Origin: Delphinus delphis
Taxonomy: Eukaryota; Chordata; Mammalia; Artiodactyla; Delphinidae
NCBI RefSeq assembly: GCF_949987515.2
Contig: NC_082684.1
Span: 44,730,006-44,794,005 of the forward strand
Reading direction: 5' to 3'
DNA length: 64,000 bases
The position numbers were made by a program, and so were the translations under genes. Shown here piece after piece: positions 44,690-56,039 of the stretch. Within the stretch, counting starts at the first letter, position 1, and the number at the start of each line of letters is the position of its first letter. Under the pieces are notes generated by a model. It ran no database searches, had not been told where the DNA came from, and was given only the letters and a program-made list of their open reading frames with translations.

Positions 44690-44930
44690 GAGCTCTTATT
44701 TATTCAGTTAGTATGTGCTCAGTCTTGGGGATATGAATATGACATATATGAATAAGATTCCGCAAGAAGCCCAATCTGGGGGGTGAACAAAGGTATGGAA
44801 AGAGACAGCTGCAACTCAGTGTGATACATGCCAGGGTAGAGTTGGTTGTGGGAGCAGAGGCATGGACATACCTAACACTGGGATGTGAGGCCAGGAAAGG
44901 GCTCATGAAGATGATTTCAGTAGAATCTTA
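44690..44930 (-). mobile_element. L2-like fragment
   Basis: 'agttagtatgtgctcagtct', 'tggggatatgaatatgac' and 'gaagcccaatctgggggg' loosely follow an antisense L2 3' region. The match is weak. Confidence 0.4.
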
Positions 44931-44934
44931 AGGA

Positions 44935-45265
44935 TGAGAAGAAATTTGCTTGTAATCTACCTGTGCGTATAAGAAGAAAAGGTTAGTTCAGAAGAGGGAG
45001 GGAAGGGAAGGAGAAGAAGGTATTCAAGGCAAAGAGTGATGAAGTCTGTTGTATTTCCATCCCACAACAGCTAAAAACCATTGGGTCTGACATGGCAAGG
45101 GATTGTGACAGACACTGTTAGTTGTCTACCCAATAACCCTTCTTGTTTCTTGCTACTGGAATCCCAATTTTGTTTGTGATAACAAATGGCCTGGCTCTTG
45201 GAGATGATTTATGGCCGGTTTAAACCAGTCATGACAATCCTCTTCTTCTTAGACAGACATTCATT
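44935..45265. other. Unassigned sequence
   Basis: No feature was recognised, apart from a short purine-rich run near 45000. Confidence 0.4.
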
Positions 45266-45269
45266 TCTC

Positions 45270-45420
45270 CAGCCTCCATTAGAGCTTGGGGTGACCACAT
45301 GACCCAGTTCTGGCCATAATATGTAGAGGGAAAGTCTTCTCCTTTCCTGATAGAAGAGGCAGAAATGGTTGGTGTTATATGAAGGGATAAGCAAAACCTA
45401 AAATGCCAACATGCTAAGAA
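45270..45420 (+). mobile_element. Ancient repeat fragment, related to 56.0 kb block
   Basis: 'cagcctccattagagcttgg', 'ggtgaccacatgacccagtt' and 'ctggccataatatgtagagg' resemble an old repeat that reads 'gccatgtgacccagttctggcc'. A similar block is at 56.04 kb. The class is uncertain. Confidence 0.4.
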
Positions 45421-45424
45421 TGAG

Positions 45425-46360
45425 GGGCAGAAAAGAGAGAAAAACTACCCATATAAGACTTCTTGGTATGCAATAAAATAGTAAGCCATCGATATTGGGT
45501 TTGCTGTAAAGTAGCAATCAAAAGCATTTCCATACGATATAGAGTACTTCCAACTAAAAACAAAGAAGCAAAGTTTTCTCCCCACCCTTTCTTTAAAATC
45601 CACCCATAAACAGCTTTCCTTAATATGGTACATGGAATTCATCTCTGATTAACCACCAACAACATAGGCTGAGCTCTGTGTGTGTCCTTCCCAATGTCCA
45701 TTTCCAGCTCCATTTGCTCTGGGAAGGTACGAGAAGAACACGGCCTTGGCAATTTCATGATAATGCAGCAGCCATGGGGGCCATCATATAGTATGAGGCC
45801 CTTGGAGCCGCTACAGATAGTAAATGGTTATGGTAGCAATGGCCCGTGACCCTGGGGCCATGCACATGTCAGGCTGCCATTACCAGAAAGATTTAGCTTT
45901 TGCTCCTGGCAGAGGACCTTGTTTATCTTTGTCACTGGCACTATTGCTTCCATCACTGGGCCAAAAGCTTATTAGCCACTGGAAGTTGGCAGAGGTACAC
46001 AAACCAGAGCAACCCCCTGTGACACTAAGAACCAAGATTCTTTCAGACTTAACAGGACATCTTCCCATTGGTCAAATCTGTGACCTTAACTGGCTAGATT
46101 TACTTATCTGTGTCAAATTCATCTCCAGCCCAAAAGACAGAAGTAAGTTAACACTAGACTTGGATGGATTCTGCCAGTTTTTTTTTTCTTTCATGCCCAA
46201 AGTGAGAAAAACCCACAAGAAAAGCAGTCCCAAATGACTTCTGCCCCTGAACTGAAGCCACCTCAGTTTTATTCATCCAAAAGCTCTGAGAAATGACAGA
46301 AATTTGAAGATACATATATTCTTTTCTGTGAATACCAGAGACTTGATTATGTATGATCTT
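45425..46360. other. Unassigned sequence with an isolated 137-codon frame
   Basis: An open frame runs at 45824-46237 (+). It has no domain I recognise, no matching frame across flanking sequence and no visible splice context, so it is treated as chance. Nothing else was identified. Confidence 0.4.
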
Positions 46361-46365
46361 CTTCA

Positions 46366-46450
46366 GGAAATTGTAAGCTTATCAAGGGCAGAATCAGGGT
46401 CCTTATCTTAGCACCTCCCCATAATTCAGGGCCTTGTCCTATAACTTCAA
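46366..46450 (+). mobile_element. L2 3' end fragment
   Basis: 'attgtaagcttatcaaggg', 'cagaatcagggtccttatct' and 'tagcacctccccataattca' follow the L2 3' end ('ctgtaagctccatgagggca...'). Confidence 0.55.
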
Positions 46451-46772
46451 TTTGTACTGACTCTTTTCCTCTTTTCTTTGCCTGTGCTCTATATATCCAA
46501 TTCGCTTTGAGTTATCTCACCTTCATATGTTTGCTTACTCTGTCCATTTGGTGTGGGATACCCTTTCTTTCATCACCCAATTCTATCAACCTAAACTTGA
46601 TTTCCTCACACTGGAAGCTTTAAGTGTTTGTCCTTTGAATTCTCAATAACATTTTTCTGATACCTCTCATAACTTAATTCTCCATATCCATTTGTCTCCT
46701 TGAGTGTAGTAACTATTCTGTGAGTGCTCAGCAAAAGATCATTTGCCAAATGAGTACATGAATATATCTTTT

Positions 46773-46986
46773 TTTTTTTTTTTTTTTTTTTTTTGCGGTA
46801 CGCAGGCCTCTCACTGTTGTGGCCTCTCCCGTTGCGGAGCACAGGCTTCGGACGCGCAGGCTCAGCGGCCATGGCTCACGGACCCAGCCGCTCCGCGGCA
46901 TGTGGGATCTTCCTGGACCGGGGCACGAATCCGTGTCCCCTGCATCGGCAGGCGGACTCCCAACCACTGCGCCACCAGGGAAGCCC
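46773..46986 (-). mobile_element. CHR-type SINE (young)
   Basis: A long T run, 'gcggtacgcaggcctctcac' and the end 'gccaccagggaagccc' identify it. Target duplications 'tgaatatatctttt' (46759-46772) and 'tgaatgtatctttt' (46987-47000) differ once. Confidence 0.96.
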
Positions 46987-47650
46987 TGAATGTATCTTTT
47001 GTGGTGGAAAATTGAGAACATGGGGGTGAAAGATAATGTTCTCTTTCCTTAGTGAAGGAGGCCACAGGGGGCTCATTCTCATGCTTTTTGCATCCTTTTA
47101 CTGAGTTACCGGCAATATATTATAATAGGTCTGAGGATTCAATAGATCCTGCCCTACTCAAAAGAATTGAAAGAAGCAAGCTAGTTGATCTTGATTACTG
47201 CCTCCCACCACACACATGGTGAGTGCCCTGAACCACTCTCATTGTTACTAAGTGCCGAGAAAAGCTTAGGCCGCTCTCCTCCTCCAGTGCATCCCTGGAA
47301 ATGGGTCCCTGACAGTCCCAGCCTCATCTGACCCACCCCTGCTCCCACAGCCATCAGCACTCACATTTTGGGAAGACTTTCTGCCATAGTAAGTCACATG
47401 AGCAGATTATTTTACATGAGGAAAAAAATGTTTTCCCGCCTAGGGTCAAACTTTTCTTCTATAAGTCATTTCTCACCCCTAGAGACAGAGCAACAAGAAT
47501 CTCATGGATTCCAGTACAGCCTTCCAGTTGTCGTGGTGACTGACCCAATGTGGTTTTGGAAACTGTGCATACAGCCCACCAACCATTACAGGAATCCTTC
47601 ACTGAACAGTTTCCTCAGCGGGTAAATTCATTTCAAGTATTTCTACACTG

Positions 47651-47665
47651 CCACCTGGAGGTCAC
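47651..47665 (+). promoter_or_regulatory. Weak CTCF-like motif
   Basis: 'ccacctggaggtcac' resembles the CTCF core (CCANYAGRKGGCRS) with mismatches, in the CpG-bearing patch. Weak by itself. Confidence 0.15.
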
Positions 47666-48454
47666 TGGGAACGCTGTGTGCTTCTCTTGTCGCCGAGCAG
47701 ACCGAGCTGTGTGACGGCACATTCTCTGTGCCTGCAATGACAGGCGCTGCTGCGGGGTCAAGAAACAGAAACCTCGTCCTTATCGCTGGACATTAGTCAC
47801 TCGGGCTATTCTGGCCACGAGGCAGACCTGTCAATGGAACAGTGGAGGCCTTATTGCTCTCTGACATTTCCTGAACATAACCAGGTTGCTTTCTTTAAAA
47901 GAAAAGCTTAGAAGTAAAAAAGCTCAGAATGAAATGGAATTACAAAAATAGAAAAAAGAAAATCCCTTTCAGAATCTCTACTCCTATGAGACTGACCAGG
48001 ACTCACTTTTTACAAGCAAAAATCAGAACAGTGACCAAAGAATACATATTTTTGTGTGTGTGTATGTGTAGAAGATGGAGAAAATACAATGTTGCTCAAT
48101 TTCCCTCTGACTTCCCAAACAATTCCATAGCACTGAAGTTAACACTTTCTTATTTTATATGATGAGTTTTTTTTTTAAACCCGAATAATATCTTTAAACA
48201 GAAAGTACATTTAAAATTATTTCACTATTTGAAACCCTGGAGTAAACTTTTTCTCCTGGGCTTGTACCAGGTGACTGGTTTGAAAATCTAAAAGATCTTT
48301 TTTTTCTCTCTCCACTCTTTTTTTTTTTTTTTGAGTTGGAGTGTTTTTCTTAAATAAATGTCTGTTACATTAATGATTAAAATCAATTAAGTTCACCTTG
48401 GAAGGTGGTATAAAAGGACACACCAATTTGCTCATTTCATTTAGGTGATGTATT

Positions 48455-48466
48455 GCCCTCTAGTGG
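48455..48466 (-). promoter_or_regulatory. Strong CTCF-like motif
   Basis: 'gccctctagtgg' reads 'ccactagagggc' on the minus strand, a full match to the CTCF core CCANYAGRKGGC. It lies outside recognised repeats. Binding cannot be judged from sequence. Confidence 0.45.
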
Positions 48467-48509
48467 TATGAGATGCTAAATATTGATGTAAAGTGAAGGC
48501 AATGAATTT

Positions 48510-49570
48510 GAAATGACTCAGTTCTTTATTGAACAGCTGCTCTGTGCCATGCACAGTTCTAGGCTCTGCGGTTAGAATTATGCTGTGGGAAGCAGCAAAA
48601 AAGATAAGTCAGGGGCTTCCCTAGTGGCGCAGTGGTTGAGAGTCCGCCTGCCGATGCAGGGGACGTGGGTTTGTGCCCCGGTCCAGGAAGATCCCACATG
48701 CCGCGGAGCAGCTGGGCCCGTGAGCCATGGCCGCTGAGCCTGCGCGTCCGGAGCCTGTGCTCCGCAACGGGAGAGGCCACAACAGTGAGAGGCCCGCGTA
48801 CCGCAAAAAAAAAAAAAAAAAAAAAAGATAAGTCAGGATTCTAACTTCAAGGACCATACATTTTAATGGGAGAGACAGAAAATTACAGTTTAAACAAGAA
48901 AAATCTTAGATAGCGATACTCTGCAGAGAATTAAAATAGGGTGATGTGGTTGAAAGTGACTGAGTGGATCATTTAGACTTGGGGTAAAAAGAATAGTCTC
49001 CCTAAGAAGGTGATATATGCCTTTAGATCTGAATGCCAAGACAGTCAGCTACATGAAGATCAGGAGAGAGACAGAGCATTCCAGGCAGAGGAAACAGTTA
49101 GTGCAAGAAGCTTAAGACAGAAGTGAGCTTGGGGTGTTCAAGGAACAGAACAATGATCAGAGTGGCTGGAGCATGGTAGATGGAGAGAATGGTTTAAGAT
49201 GAATATGGAAAGACAGGTAATGGCCAGAACATGTAGGGCCTTGAAAAGCCAAAGAAAAAGTTGAAGGACAACAAGCAGGGGAATAACATAATTTGGTTCA
49301 CAGTCTTTAAAAGCTCACTCTGGGTACGATGTGGAGAATCAGCTGTAGGTGAGCACAGGAGGAAGCTGTGAGACCGGTTGGGAGGCTGCTATAGTGATCC
49401 TGTGTCAGAAATGATGGTGGCTTGCTCCAGTATAGCAGGGGTAGAAATGGAGAGAGCCGACATATCTGGATATGTTTTAATGGTAGAATCAACAGGACTT
49501 GTTGTCCTGGCTTGGATGTAGGTGGTGAGGGAAAGCAAGGACATAAGAGTGAGATCTTGATTTTTTTAAT
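48510..49570 (-). mobile_element. L2 (LINE-2) 3' region, split by a SINE
   Basis: 'tgtgccatgcacagttctag' opens the antisense L2 3' end. After the SINE come 'tagggtgatgtggttgaaag', 'agagcattccaggcagagga', 'caagcaggggaataacataa', 'aaaagctcactctgggtacg' and 'ctgctatagtgatcctgtgt', all in antisense L2 order over about 850 bp. No coding frame survives. Confidence 0.65.
48613..48824 (+). mobile_element. CHR-type SINE (young) inside L2
   Basis: A full-length body with a pure A tail. The target duplication 'aagataagtcag' is perfect at 48601-48612 and 48825-48836. Confidence 0.96.
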
Positions 49571-49690
49571 TGATGAACTGAGTGGAAGGAAATGGTATAT
49601 ACCAAGATGAGGAAGATGGCCTGAGGATTAGGTCTGGGAAGCAAATCAGGTCATGGCCTTCATGACTTTGATACAAAATATAGTACAAAG

Positions 49691-49882
49691 GGGCTTCCCT
49701 GGTGGTGCAGTGGTTGAGAGTCCACTTGCTGATGCCGGGGACACGGGTTCGTGCCCCGGTCCGGGAAGATCCCACATGCCGCGGAGTGGCTGGGCCCATG
49801 AGCCATGGCCGCTGAGCCTGCGCGTCCGGAGCCTGTGCTCTGCAACGGGAGAGGCCACAACAGTGAGAGGCCTGTGTACCAC

Positions 49883-49928
<46 letters not shown>
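49691..49928 (+). mobile_element. CHR-type SINE with AT-expanded tail
   Basis: The body is full length. The A tail runs straight into about 30 bases of (TA)n at roughly 49897-49927. The target duplication 'agtacaaagg' (49682-49691 and 49929-49938) brackets the whole unit, so the TA run grew from the SINE tail. Confidence 0.95.
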
Positions 49929-49930
<2 letters not shown>

Positions 49931-50129
49931 TACAAAGGATTAAAGAATGTGTTGTCATGCAATAAGACCAGACCAATACATGTAAATGTTAAGATTTCAA
50001 GAGGTACAGGAGAGCTACAGAGTTTGCCAAAGGAAATTAGGAAGAACAGCTCCCAGATTGCAGTGTGAGTCATCCTAAGCAGGTAGGGAAAGAGAATTTA
50101 GTGCCAGGGGGCTGAGAGCCAAGGGCTTT

Positions 50130-50235
50130 GATACCTTCTATGACCAGCATTTGTGGCACTCCTAAAATATACCAGATACTATATGAAGAACTTCACATAC
50201 CTTACCTCATCAATTCTTTGAACAATCTTGCAAAG
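50130..50235 (-). mobile_element. MIR SINE fragment
   Basis: 'tataccagatactatatgaa', 'gaacttcacataccttacct' and 'tttgaacaatcttgcaaagt' follow the reverse complement of the MIR 3' half. Confidence 0.55.
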
Positions 50236-50238
50236 TAT

Positions 50239-50283
50239 TGGGTCGGCCAAAAATTTGTTCAGGTTTTCTGGTAAGATGTTACG
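50239..50283. mobile_element. Mariner element end
   Basis: 'ttgggtcggccaaaaatttg' followed by 'ttcaggttttctggtaagat' matches the end of a mariner family common in cetartiodactyl genomes ('ttgggtcggccaaaaagttc'). Only one end of about 45 bp is present. Confidence 0.7.
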
Positions 50284-50289
50284 GATTGA

Positions 50290-51250
50290 TCAGCTGAACA
50301 ACTCCGGTGTGAAATCGCTAAGGGCTTGAGATGTGGAAGAGGAAGAAACATGTGTGAAGCATGGCCCTTATTCTTCTGAATCTGGTCCACTAACTTAAAA
50401 TAGAGCAAAGCTTTTTATTACTTTTTTTTTTTAAGAGTCTAAAACTAGATATGCCTTGGCTATTGTTTACTGCTCTGGTGAAAATCATGGAGCCAATAGA
50501 GGGAGCTAAAGCAGCACAAATGGGACTTCTGGATACAGAGACTCATTGCAAAGAAATTCCCAAATACTTGGAGAGGGGCTTAAAGTAACTTTATTTCAGG
50601 GAATTTGGGATGGATGCAGTGGAAAAGACGCAAAAGGCCAATAAAAACATTGCTAACAAGATTCTGTGAATAAGTGGTGATAACTCCAATACCTAAATAT
50701 TTAATTAGAATGAGTATCATGAATGAAAGAAAAACTTCTTGGCTATCATGCTGGTGACTAGGGTACAAAAAATTGTGCCCTTTTCTCTATTTTAATTGGT
50801 CATGCTAAATGGGGTTCTCTGGGTTTATCAAATCTCTGGATTTACAAAAACTGTGATAAATTTTAAATAGTTCAGGCTTTCTGGAAACAATAGGAAATAG
50901 AACTTTTAACTAAAGAAACAGTGAATGTATGGGTATTAATAGACACTAATTTTTTCCACATTCACCCACTTTGGCCATGAAAACGTTAGGCAGGACCTAT
51001 TCATTTACTCTGGAATGAGCTCCATAACTGTAGTAAAGAAAGCAACCTGAAGAAGAATGGGATGTTCAGTATCAATGATTGAACCTGACATTGTCTTAAT
51101 AATACCTTCTTCTCCACCCTAAGAGAGAGAGGTCAAGCAGGGACCATTTGCTTTTACATGGACCAGAATGCAGTATACTTTTACTATACTATCTTAGGGA
51201 TACGCTAATTCTTCTATTTATGGTAATAAGTAAGAAGAAATCTGACCATG
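50290..51250. other. Unassigned sequence
   Basis: No repeat or exon was recognised, apart from a CTCF-like motif at 50493. Confidence 0.4.
50493..50506 (+). promoter_or_regulatory. CTCF-like motif
   Basis: 'ccaatagagggagc' matches CCANYAGRKGGCRS except for A in place of the C after GG. Confidence 0.25.
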
Positions 51251-51261
51251 ATAACCACAGT

Positions 51262-51474
51262 CTTTTTTTTTTTTTTTTTTTGCGGTACGCGAGCCTCTCA
51301 CTGTTGTGGCCTCTCCCGTTGCGGAGCACAGGCTCTAGACGCACAGGCTCAGCGGCCATGGCTCACGGGCCTAGTCGCTCCGCGGCATGTGGGATCTTCC
51401 TGGACTGGGGCACGAACCCATGTCCCCTGCATCGGCAGGCGGACTCAACCACTGCGCCACCAGGGAAGCTTCCT
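51262..51474 (-). mobile_element. CHR-type SINE, tandem copy 1
   Basis: Shares with the next copy the changes 'gcggtacgcgagcctctcac', 'gggcctag', 'ggactggggca' and 'ggcggactcaaccactg' (4 bases lost), and the altered start 'ggaagcttcc'. It is flanked on both sides by 'cacagtcttt'. Confidence 0.96.
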
Positions 51475-51479
51475 CACAG

Positions 51480-51481
<2 letters not shown>

Positions 51482-51512
<31 letters not shown>

Positions 51513-51703
51513 GGTACGCGAGCCTCTCACCGTTGTGGCCTCTCCCATTGCGGAGCACAGGCTCCGGACGCGCAGGCTCAGCGGCCATGGCTCACGGGCC
51601 TAGCCGCTCCGTGGCATGTGGGATCTTCCTGGACTGGGGCATGAACCCGTGTCCCCTGCATCGGCAGGCGGACTCAACCACTGCACCACCAGGGAAGCTT
51701 CCC
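51482..51703 (-). mobile_element. CHR-type SINE, tandem copy 2
   Basis: Carries the same private changes as copy 1 and the same orientation, with a longer T run (about 29). A third 'cacagtcttt' follows it at 51704. The pair arose by tandem duplication of one inserted SINE rather than two insertions. Confidence 0.96.
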
Positions 51704-51714
51704 CACAGTCTTTT

Positions 51715-52645
51715 TTTTTAAATGATAACTTTTAATTTATTTGGGATAGTTTAACCATATTTTTAAAAATTAATTCTCACAAATTTTAAGAGAACATTCT
51801 TATTTGTACAAGATGATAGAAAATATGACATTTTGTTGGCTGGTGAATATACCTAAGTATAAAGACTGGTAAAAATCATAAGCATATCTTAAGCCTACCC
51901 TTGACTAGAATAATAAGCTGAGCATATTTCTAATTCCACCCTAAGACGGAAACAGATGTGCTGATAGAATTATTTGGATATTGGACAAGCCATTCCATAC
52001 CTGGGTGTATTTTGGAGCTCTGTTTGCCACATTTCACATGAAAAGACTGATTTTTAAGTGAGGAGAAATATAGCACATGCCACTGCGTCCTTATGAGCTT
52101 ATTGACCCTATAATATTTCTAGTGTCCATAAAAGAGACCTATGGAGATTGGAGACTGACAGAAACAAGGAGTGTTAGCGTGGGACTTAAGGATTTGATGA
52201 TTACCTAATGCAGTTACTCGTTGCTCCCTTTTTGAAAGACAATTGTCTGCTACTGATCACTGGTTAAGATCGCATCTCCTATGAAAGGAAACCGAAATAA
52301 TTCTAATACCAGGAACGCCCAAACTGTCTTGGGTAATATTTGAAAGATATTTGGATATTAGTGGGGAAGCACGAAAAAGCTTACTGATTAGATAGAAATG
52401 AATTGATAGTGGCCCGTAGGATCCACAATGGCAGCAACAGTCCTGGAGCCCAAACTCTCCCCACAACAACTCAGGTGAGGAAATGAATGCCATCTGGACT
52501 CTTTCCTCATACTTTGTCCCTGCTTCTCTGAGTGACAGCGGCACTCTCCCCTTCCACAAATGAGTTTTCTCCTTGGGGCCAGAACCGAGGCGTCTGACAG
52601 TTCCTGAGCTCACATCTTCCTAAGTTTGCCATTCAGGAAGAAAAG
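51715..52645. other. Unassigned sequence
   Basis: No feature was recognised. A 118-codon minus-strand frame at 52257-52613 shows no domain. Confidence 0.4.
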
Positions 52646-52649
52646 GACC

Positions 52650-52850
52650 CAGCTTCAAGAATCCTAGAGAAGGACTCTGACTGGCCCAGCTGTCATGTGC
52701 CAGCATCTTGATGCAAACTCCGTGACCAAGGGGAAGGAGAATTGTGATCGACAGCTCCCACTGGAGCCACCTATAGTGCTGTGGGCAGGGGGATGGCGTG
52801 CGGGGAGAAAGCAGTTCCCCCGGAGGAGGATGGCCTGCTTCGCAGGTACC
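52650..52850 (+). mobile_element. Ancient repeat, possibly the 12.3-kb family
   Basis: 'gactctgactggcccagctg' and 'tcatgtgccagcatc' recall an old repeat with 'attggcccagcttgggtcat' blocks. CpG-bearing sequence follows ('gcgtgcggggagaaagc'). Weakly supported. Confidence 0.35.
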
Positions 52851-52859
52851 GCATCTGAC

Positions 52860-53405
52860 GTGCATTGCAAAGAACTGAAAGAAGACATAAGACAGGTAAA
52901 ATTTGTCCCAGCCTCCTCTCCGTTCTTTGCTTCTCCCACCCTCAGCAGAGTCCTAATGTTTCCCCTGCAGCCCACCCCCACCCAAAGGTTAGAAACACTT
53001 TGCTTCTCCCTGGTAGCACATTCTCACCTTCCTCAATCCCCCTCCTCAAGATGCATCTTCTCCTAGAAATGTTACTCATGGGGTTTTCATGTTGTGAAAT
53101 GACAGGAGCTACTCAGAGAAAGTAAGACCCAGCTCTCTATTAGGGACCTTCTGGATACAGTGCCCACAAGGGGACATTTTAATGGACAATATAGGCAGAG
53201 CTTGCAGCATCCCATATTCAGTCAGCCACTCCTGCCTGCACATCTTCTACCAGGAACAAATGAACCACAGGCTCCAATATTTCCTTGCAGGGACGATGAG
53301 CTAGCAGTGAAAACTTTGAGGAGTTCTGAGGCATAACTTGCTGGACATCCCGGAAGACAGAGTGGGATCATTCGTTGGTTCCTAAACGTGGAAATTAATA
53401 CTGTG
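52860..53405. other. Unassigned sequence
   Basis: No feature was recognised. Confidence 0.4.
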
Positions 53406-53410
53406 TATTT

Positions 53411-53416
53411 GTGTGT

Positions 53417-53447
<31 letters not shown>

Positions 53448-53448
53448 A
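53411..53448. repeat. (GT)n microsatellite
   Basis: About 38 bases of GT with two GC interruptions. Confidence 0.95.
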
Positions 53449-53449
53449 A

Positions 53450-54640
53450 GACCTTGGGACATCTATGAGAGCGTTCACCTGGCGCAGGACAGATTTTCAG
53501 TCCTGCTTTCTCACTTGGGAACCTGTTACACTGTCAGCAGAAAACGATGCCTTTCAGTAAAATGCAGGTGGAGCCCCTAGGACCTCAACCAAATTCTTCT
53601 GGAGACAAGACTGTCAAGTAAGAGCTCAGGCACGCTTCCGGAGCTCTCCGCATAGAGGAGTAAGGTACCCCCTTCCACCAGCAAGAGCAGGAGAAACTGC
53701 AGGGTGCCCAGGGAGGTCAGAGCAGGCTCCTGGCAGAGAAGGGGTCTGCGAGATGCACGATTCATTGTATTTTGTGTGAATGGCGCCCCCGAGGCATGGA
53801 AAGGAACAACTATGGCATAGCCCTGGCAGGAGAAGTCAGAGAGTGGTGACAACGGACACTGCAATAACCAGGAAATTTTAACTGGTCCCCAAGCAAGCGC
53901 ATGAGGTCCTGGATCTCTGGAAAGGAATAGAGGAATAGTCAGGATGTGGTGCATTTGGAGACCTAGTAGTGAGCTTACTGGAAGCAGAAAGATGGATGGG
54001 GTCAATGTCAATTACAATCGGTAGCCATGTGCTTATTTGCTGTCCCCCACAGGCTGGTGTGGTCAGGGGAACTGAAGGTTACATCTCTCTTCTGAGTCCT
54101 TAGGAATAGAAATCCTAAGATCAGTGAAGAGGACCAAGCTTGGAGGTGACAGAGGAGAAAAAGAGAGCTAAAAATTTCAGTGTGTGAGGTTGACATTATT
54201 TACAGCTACAGCTAAGAACAAAGGAAGCATTTTATAACCACATGCAGCCTTCACGAACAAAACAAATGGAAAAGTGGTAGACAGATCATAAATTTCCCAG
54301 TGCAGCCAGTGTTTTTATTATTATTTTAATTTTAATTAGCATCTTCTTTTATTCGGTTTTAGGACTGTCATTAGATGATATACCAAGGTCAAACTGAGTG
54401 CCAGTGGGCAGACAGCAGCCCTGTGTCAGCCAACTATTTTGGTGATTAACGTTCTTCTTGGCTCAGAGAAAACAACATCCTCTCTCCAAATTCAGAGGGT
54501 TTTTTTGGCATTAAATTTTGGAAGCTTGGCCTAAAATTCTCCATGATGACCATCTTGTCTATTCTCAGCCTAGTCATAAGATTCATATTTGTAAAACCAA
54601 GGAGAAATTGTAGAGGTCATCTACTCCAACCCTTATATAC
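53450..54640. other. Unassigned sequence with an isolated 144-codon frame
   Basis: A minus-strand frame runs at 53577-54011. Its product is Leu/Pro/Ser-rich with no domain I recognise, so it is not called a gene. The rest is unassigned. Confidence 0.4.
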
Positions 54641-54697
54641 TTCCTCCCTCCCTTCCTTCCTTCCTTTCTTCCTTCCTTCTTTTTCTTCTTTCTTTCT
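54641..54697. repeat. (CCTT)n microsatellite
   Basis: CCTT units with CTTT interruptions form a pyrimidine tract on the plus strand. Confidence 0.93.
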
Positions 54698-54956
54698 GAG
54701 AATTCATTAATACATTTAATTTTAGATTGCATTTTAATCTGACTATAAAACATACATTAAGATTTTTAAAACCCTGGAAACAGAAAATTTAAAGTAAAAG
54801 CCTCAAAATCCTCTACCCAGGGATTAACACTGTAAACTTTTTTTGGTAATCGTTATAAGACTTTAATTCACTACCTCCTTTTGCTCTTTTTCTAAATCTC
54901 AGGCCTTTTCCTTGGGACAGTGGCCCCTAAATTTTTGATTAGACAGAGGCAGCTAT

Positions 54957-54970
54957 CCGCTAGGGGGAGC
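54957..54970 (+). promoter_or_regulatory. CTCF-like motif
   Basis: 'ccgctagggggagc' fits the CTCF core closely, with G for A at the third base and A for C after the G run. It is on the plus strand, facing the minus-strand motif at 48455 in divergent arrangement. Confidence 0.35.
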
Positions 54971-54974
54971 CATG

Positions 54975-56035
54975 AAGAACCATCCTGGGATCTTGGGAAC
55001 TTGAAGACCTGTCAGAATATACCAGCCTCACCTCATTTTCAAATTAGCTAAAAGTCAGTGGCTCTGTTAGGACTCCTCCAATGTAGGTGATAATGACTTC
55101 AAAATTCACTGTGCTCCATTTCAAATGTGAAGGCCAGGAGATGGACAGAATATGTCATGTGATAGGATGCCAGAAAAACCTCCAATTTTCTCTTTTGAAG
55201 TTATGGCTCTTCAAAGTGTAAGAACAAAGTGCCAAAAAGGAACATTTCTTAGGTTAGATAAAAATGGGTAACAATTTTATATCAATAAAAATACAGCAAA
55301 TTCTGTCTTCTATAAAATGAATAAGTTGGTAGGTAAATACGGTTTAAGGTGTGTCTACTGATATTAGTAATGTCCAGTTTAGTTGAAATATGTAAAAATG
55401 TCTTTGAGGAAAGGATTTTTATGACTGTCAATGACCTTTAAGATGTCATATGTACTTTGGATGTCCAATAGAGATTAACTCTGTATGTGGAAGTGGTGGT
55501 AGATTTCATTATTAAATGAAACAGTGATCAAAAATAAATAAACATGGGAATGGAGGTAAATGCTCTCAAAGTCCAAACCAATGCCATGTAAATATCCTAT
55601 TATCTACTTTTAATTTTAGATTGTAGGCCGTTTATTGAAAATGTATATGAGTTAGTAACAGAAAGTATTCTGAAGCCATCACACACAGTCTCTCCCTAAT
55701 CCGCTATCCATGTGCGAAGCTGACATCTGGGCTGCTGTTTTTATCAAGGGTGGTGATAGCTTTGTGCTGACACAGGTGACCCTTCCATCAGAAGTACAAG
55801 GTGAGACACTGGATGGTTCGCTGATGTAATGTGCTACCCCAAAGAGCCTCACTTGGCTTTTGCCTTCTTATCAGGCTGGGTTAGCTCCTACCAGACACTG
55901 GTCCAAATCATAGAGTCATAGGATTTAATACTAAATGCAATACTGAAAATCCTCCAGTCTGAACCCTTCAAACGGCAGAGATTGCTAAGTGTTCCCCACT
56001 ATATATTCTCCCCTTCTTTGTTTTAGTCGTAGAAC
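54975..56035. other. Unassigned sequence
   Basis: No repeat or exon was recognised. Confidence 0.4.
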
Positions 56036-56039
56036 TCCC

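Larger units (their letters stand above)
47030..48505. other. Unassigned sequence with a CpG-bearing patch
   Basis: No repeat or exon was assigned. Between 47640 and 47830 the sequence keeps several CpGs ('tgtcgccgagcagaccgag', 'ctgctgcggggtc', 'cactcgggctat'). T-rich runs occur near 48300. Confidence 0.4.

Noticed and set aside
45824..46237. 137-codon plus-strand open frame
   Set aside because: No domain recognised, no splice sites or neighbouring exons seen, and it ends in low-complexity Lys/Phe sequence. A chance frame is the simplest reading.
51148..51721. Overlapping open frames of 151 and 157 codons on the plus strand
   Set aside because: They run through the two antisense SINE copies and their T runs (poly-Phe). 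The same peptides recur at every SINE in the window.
53577..54011. 144-codon minus-strand open frame, the longest outside recognised repeats
   Set aside because: Leu/Pro/Ser-rich product without a recognisable family, promoter or exon structure. A protein search with no hits would confirm the rejection.
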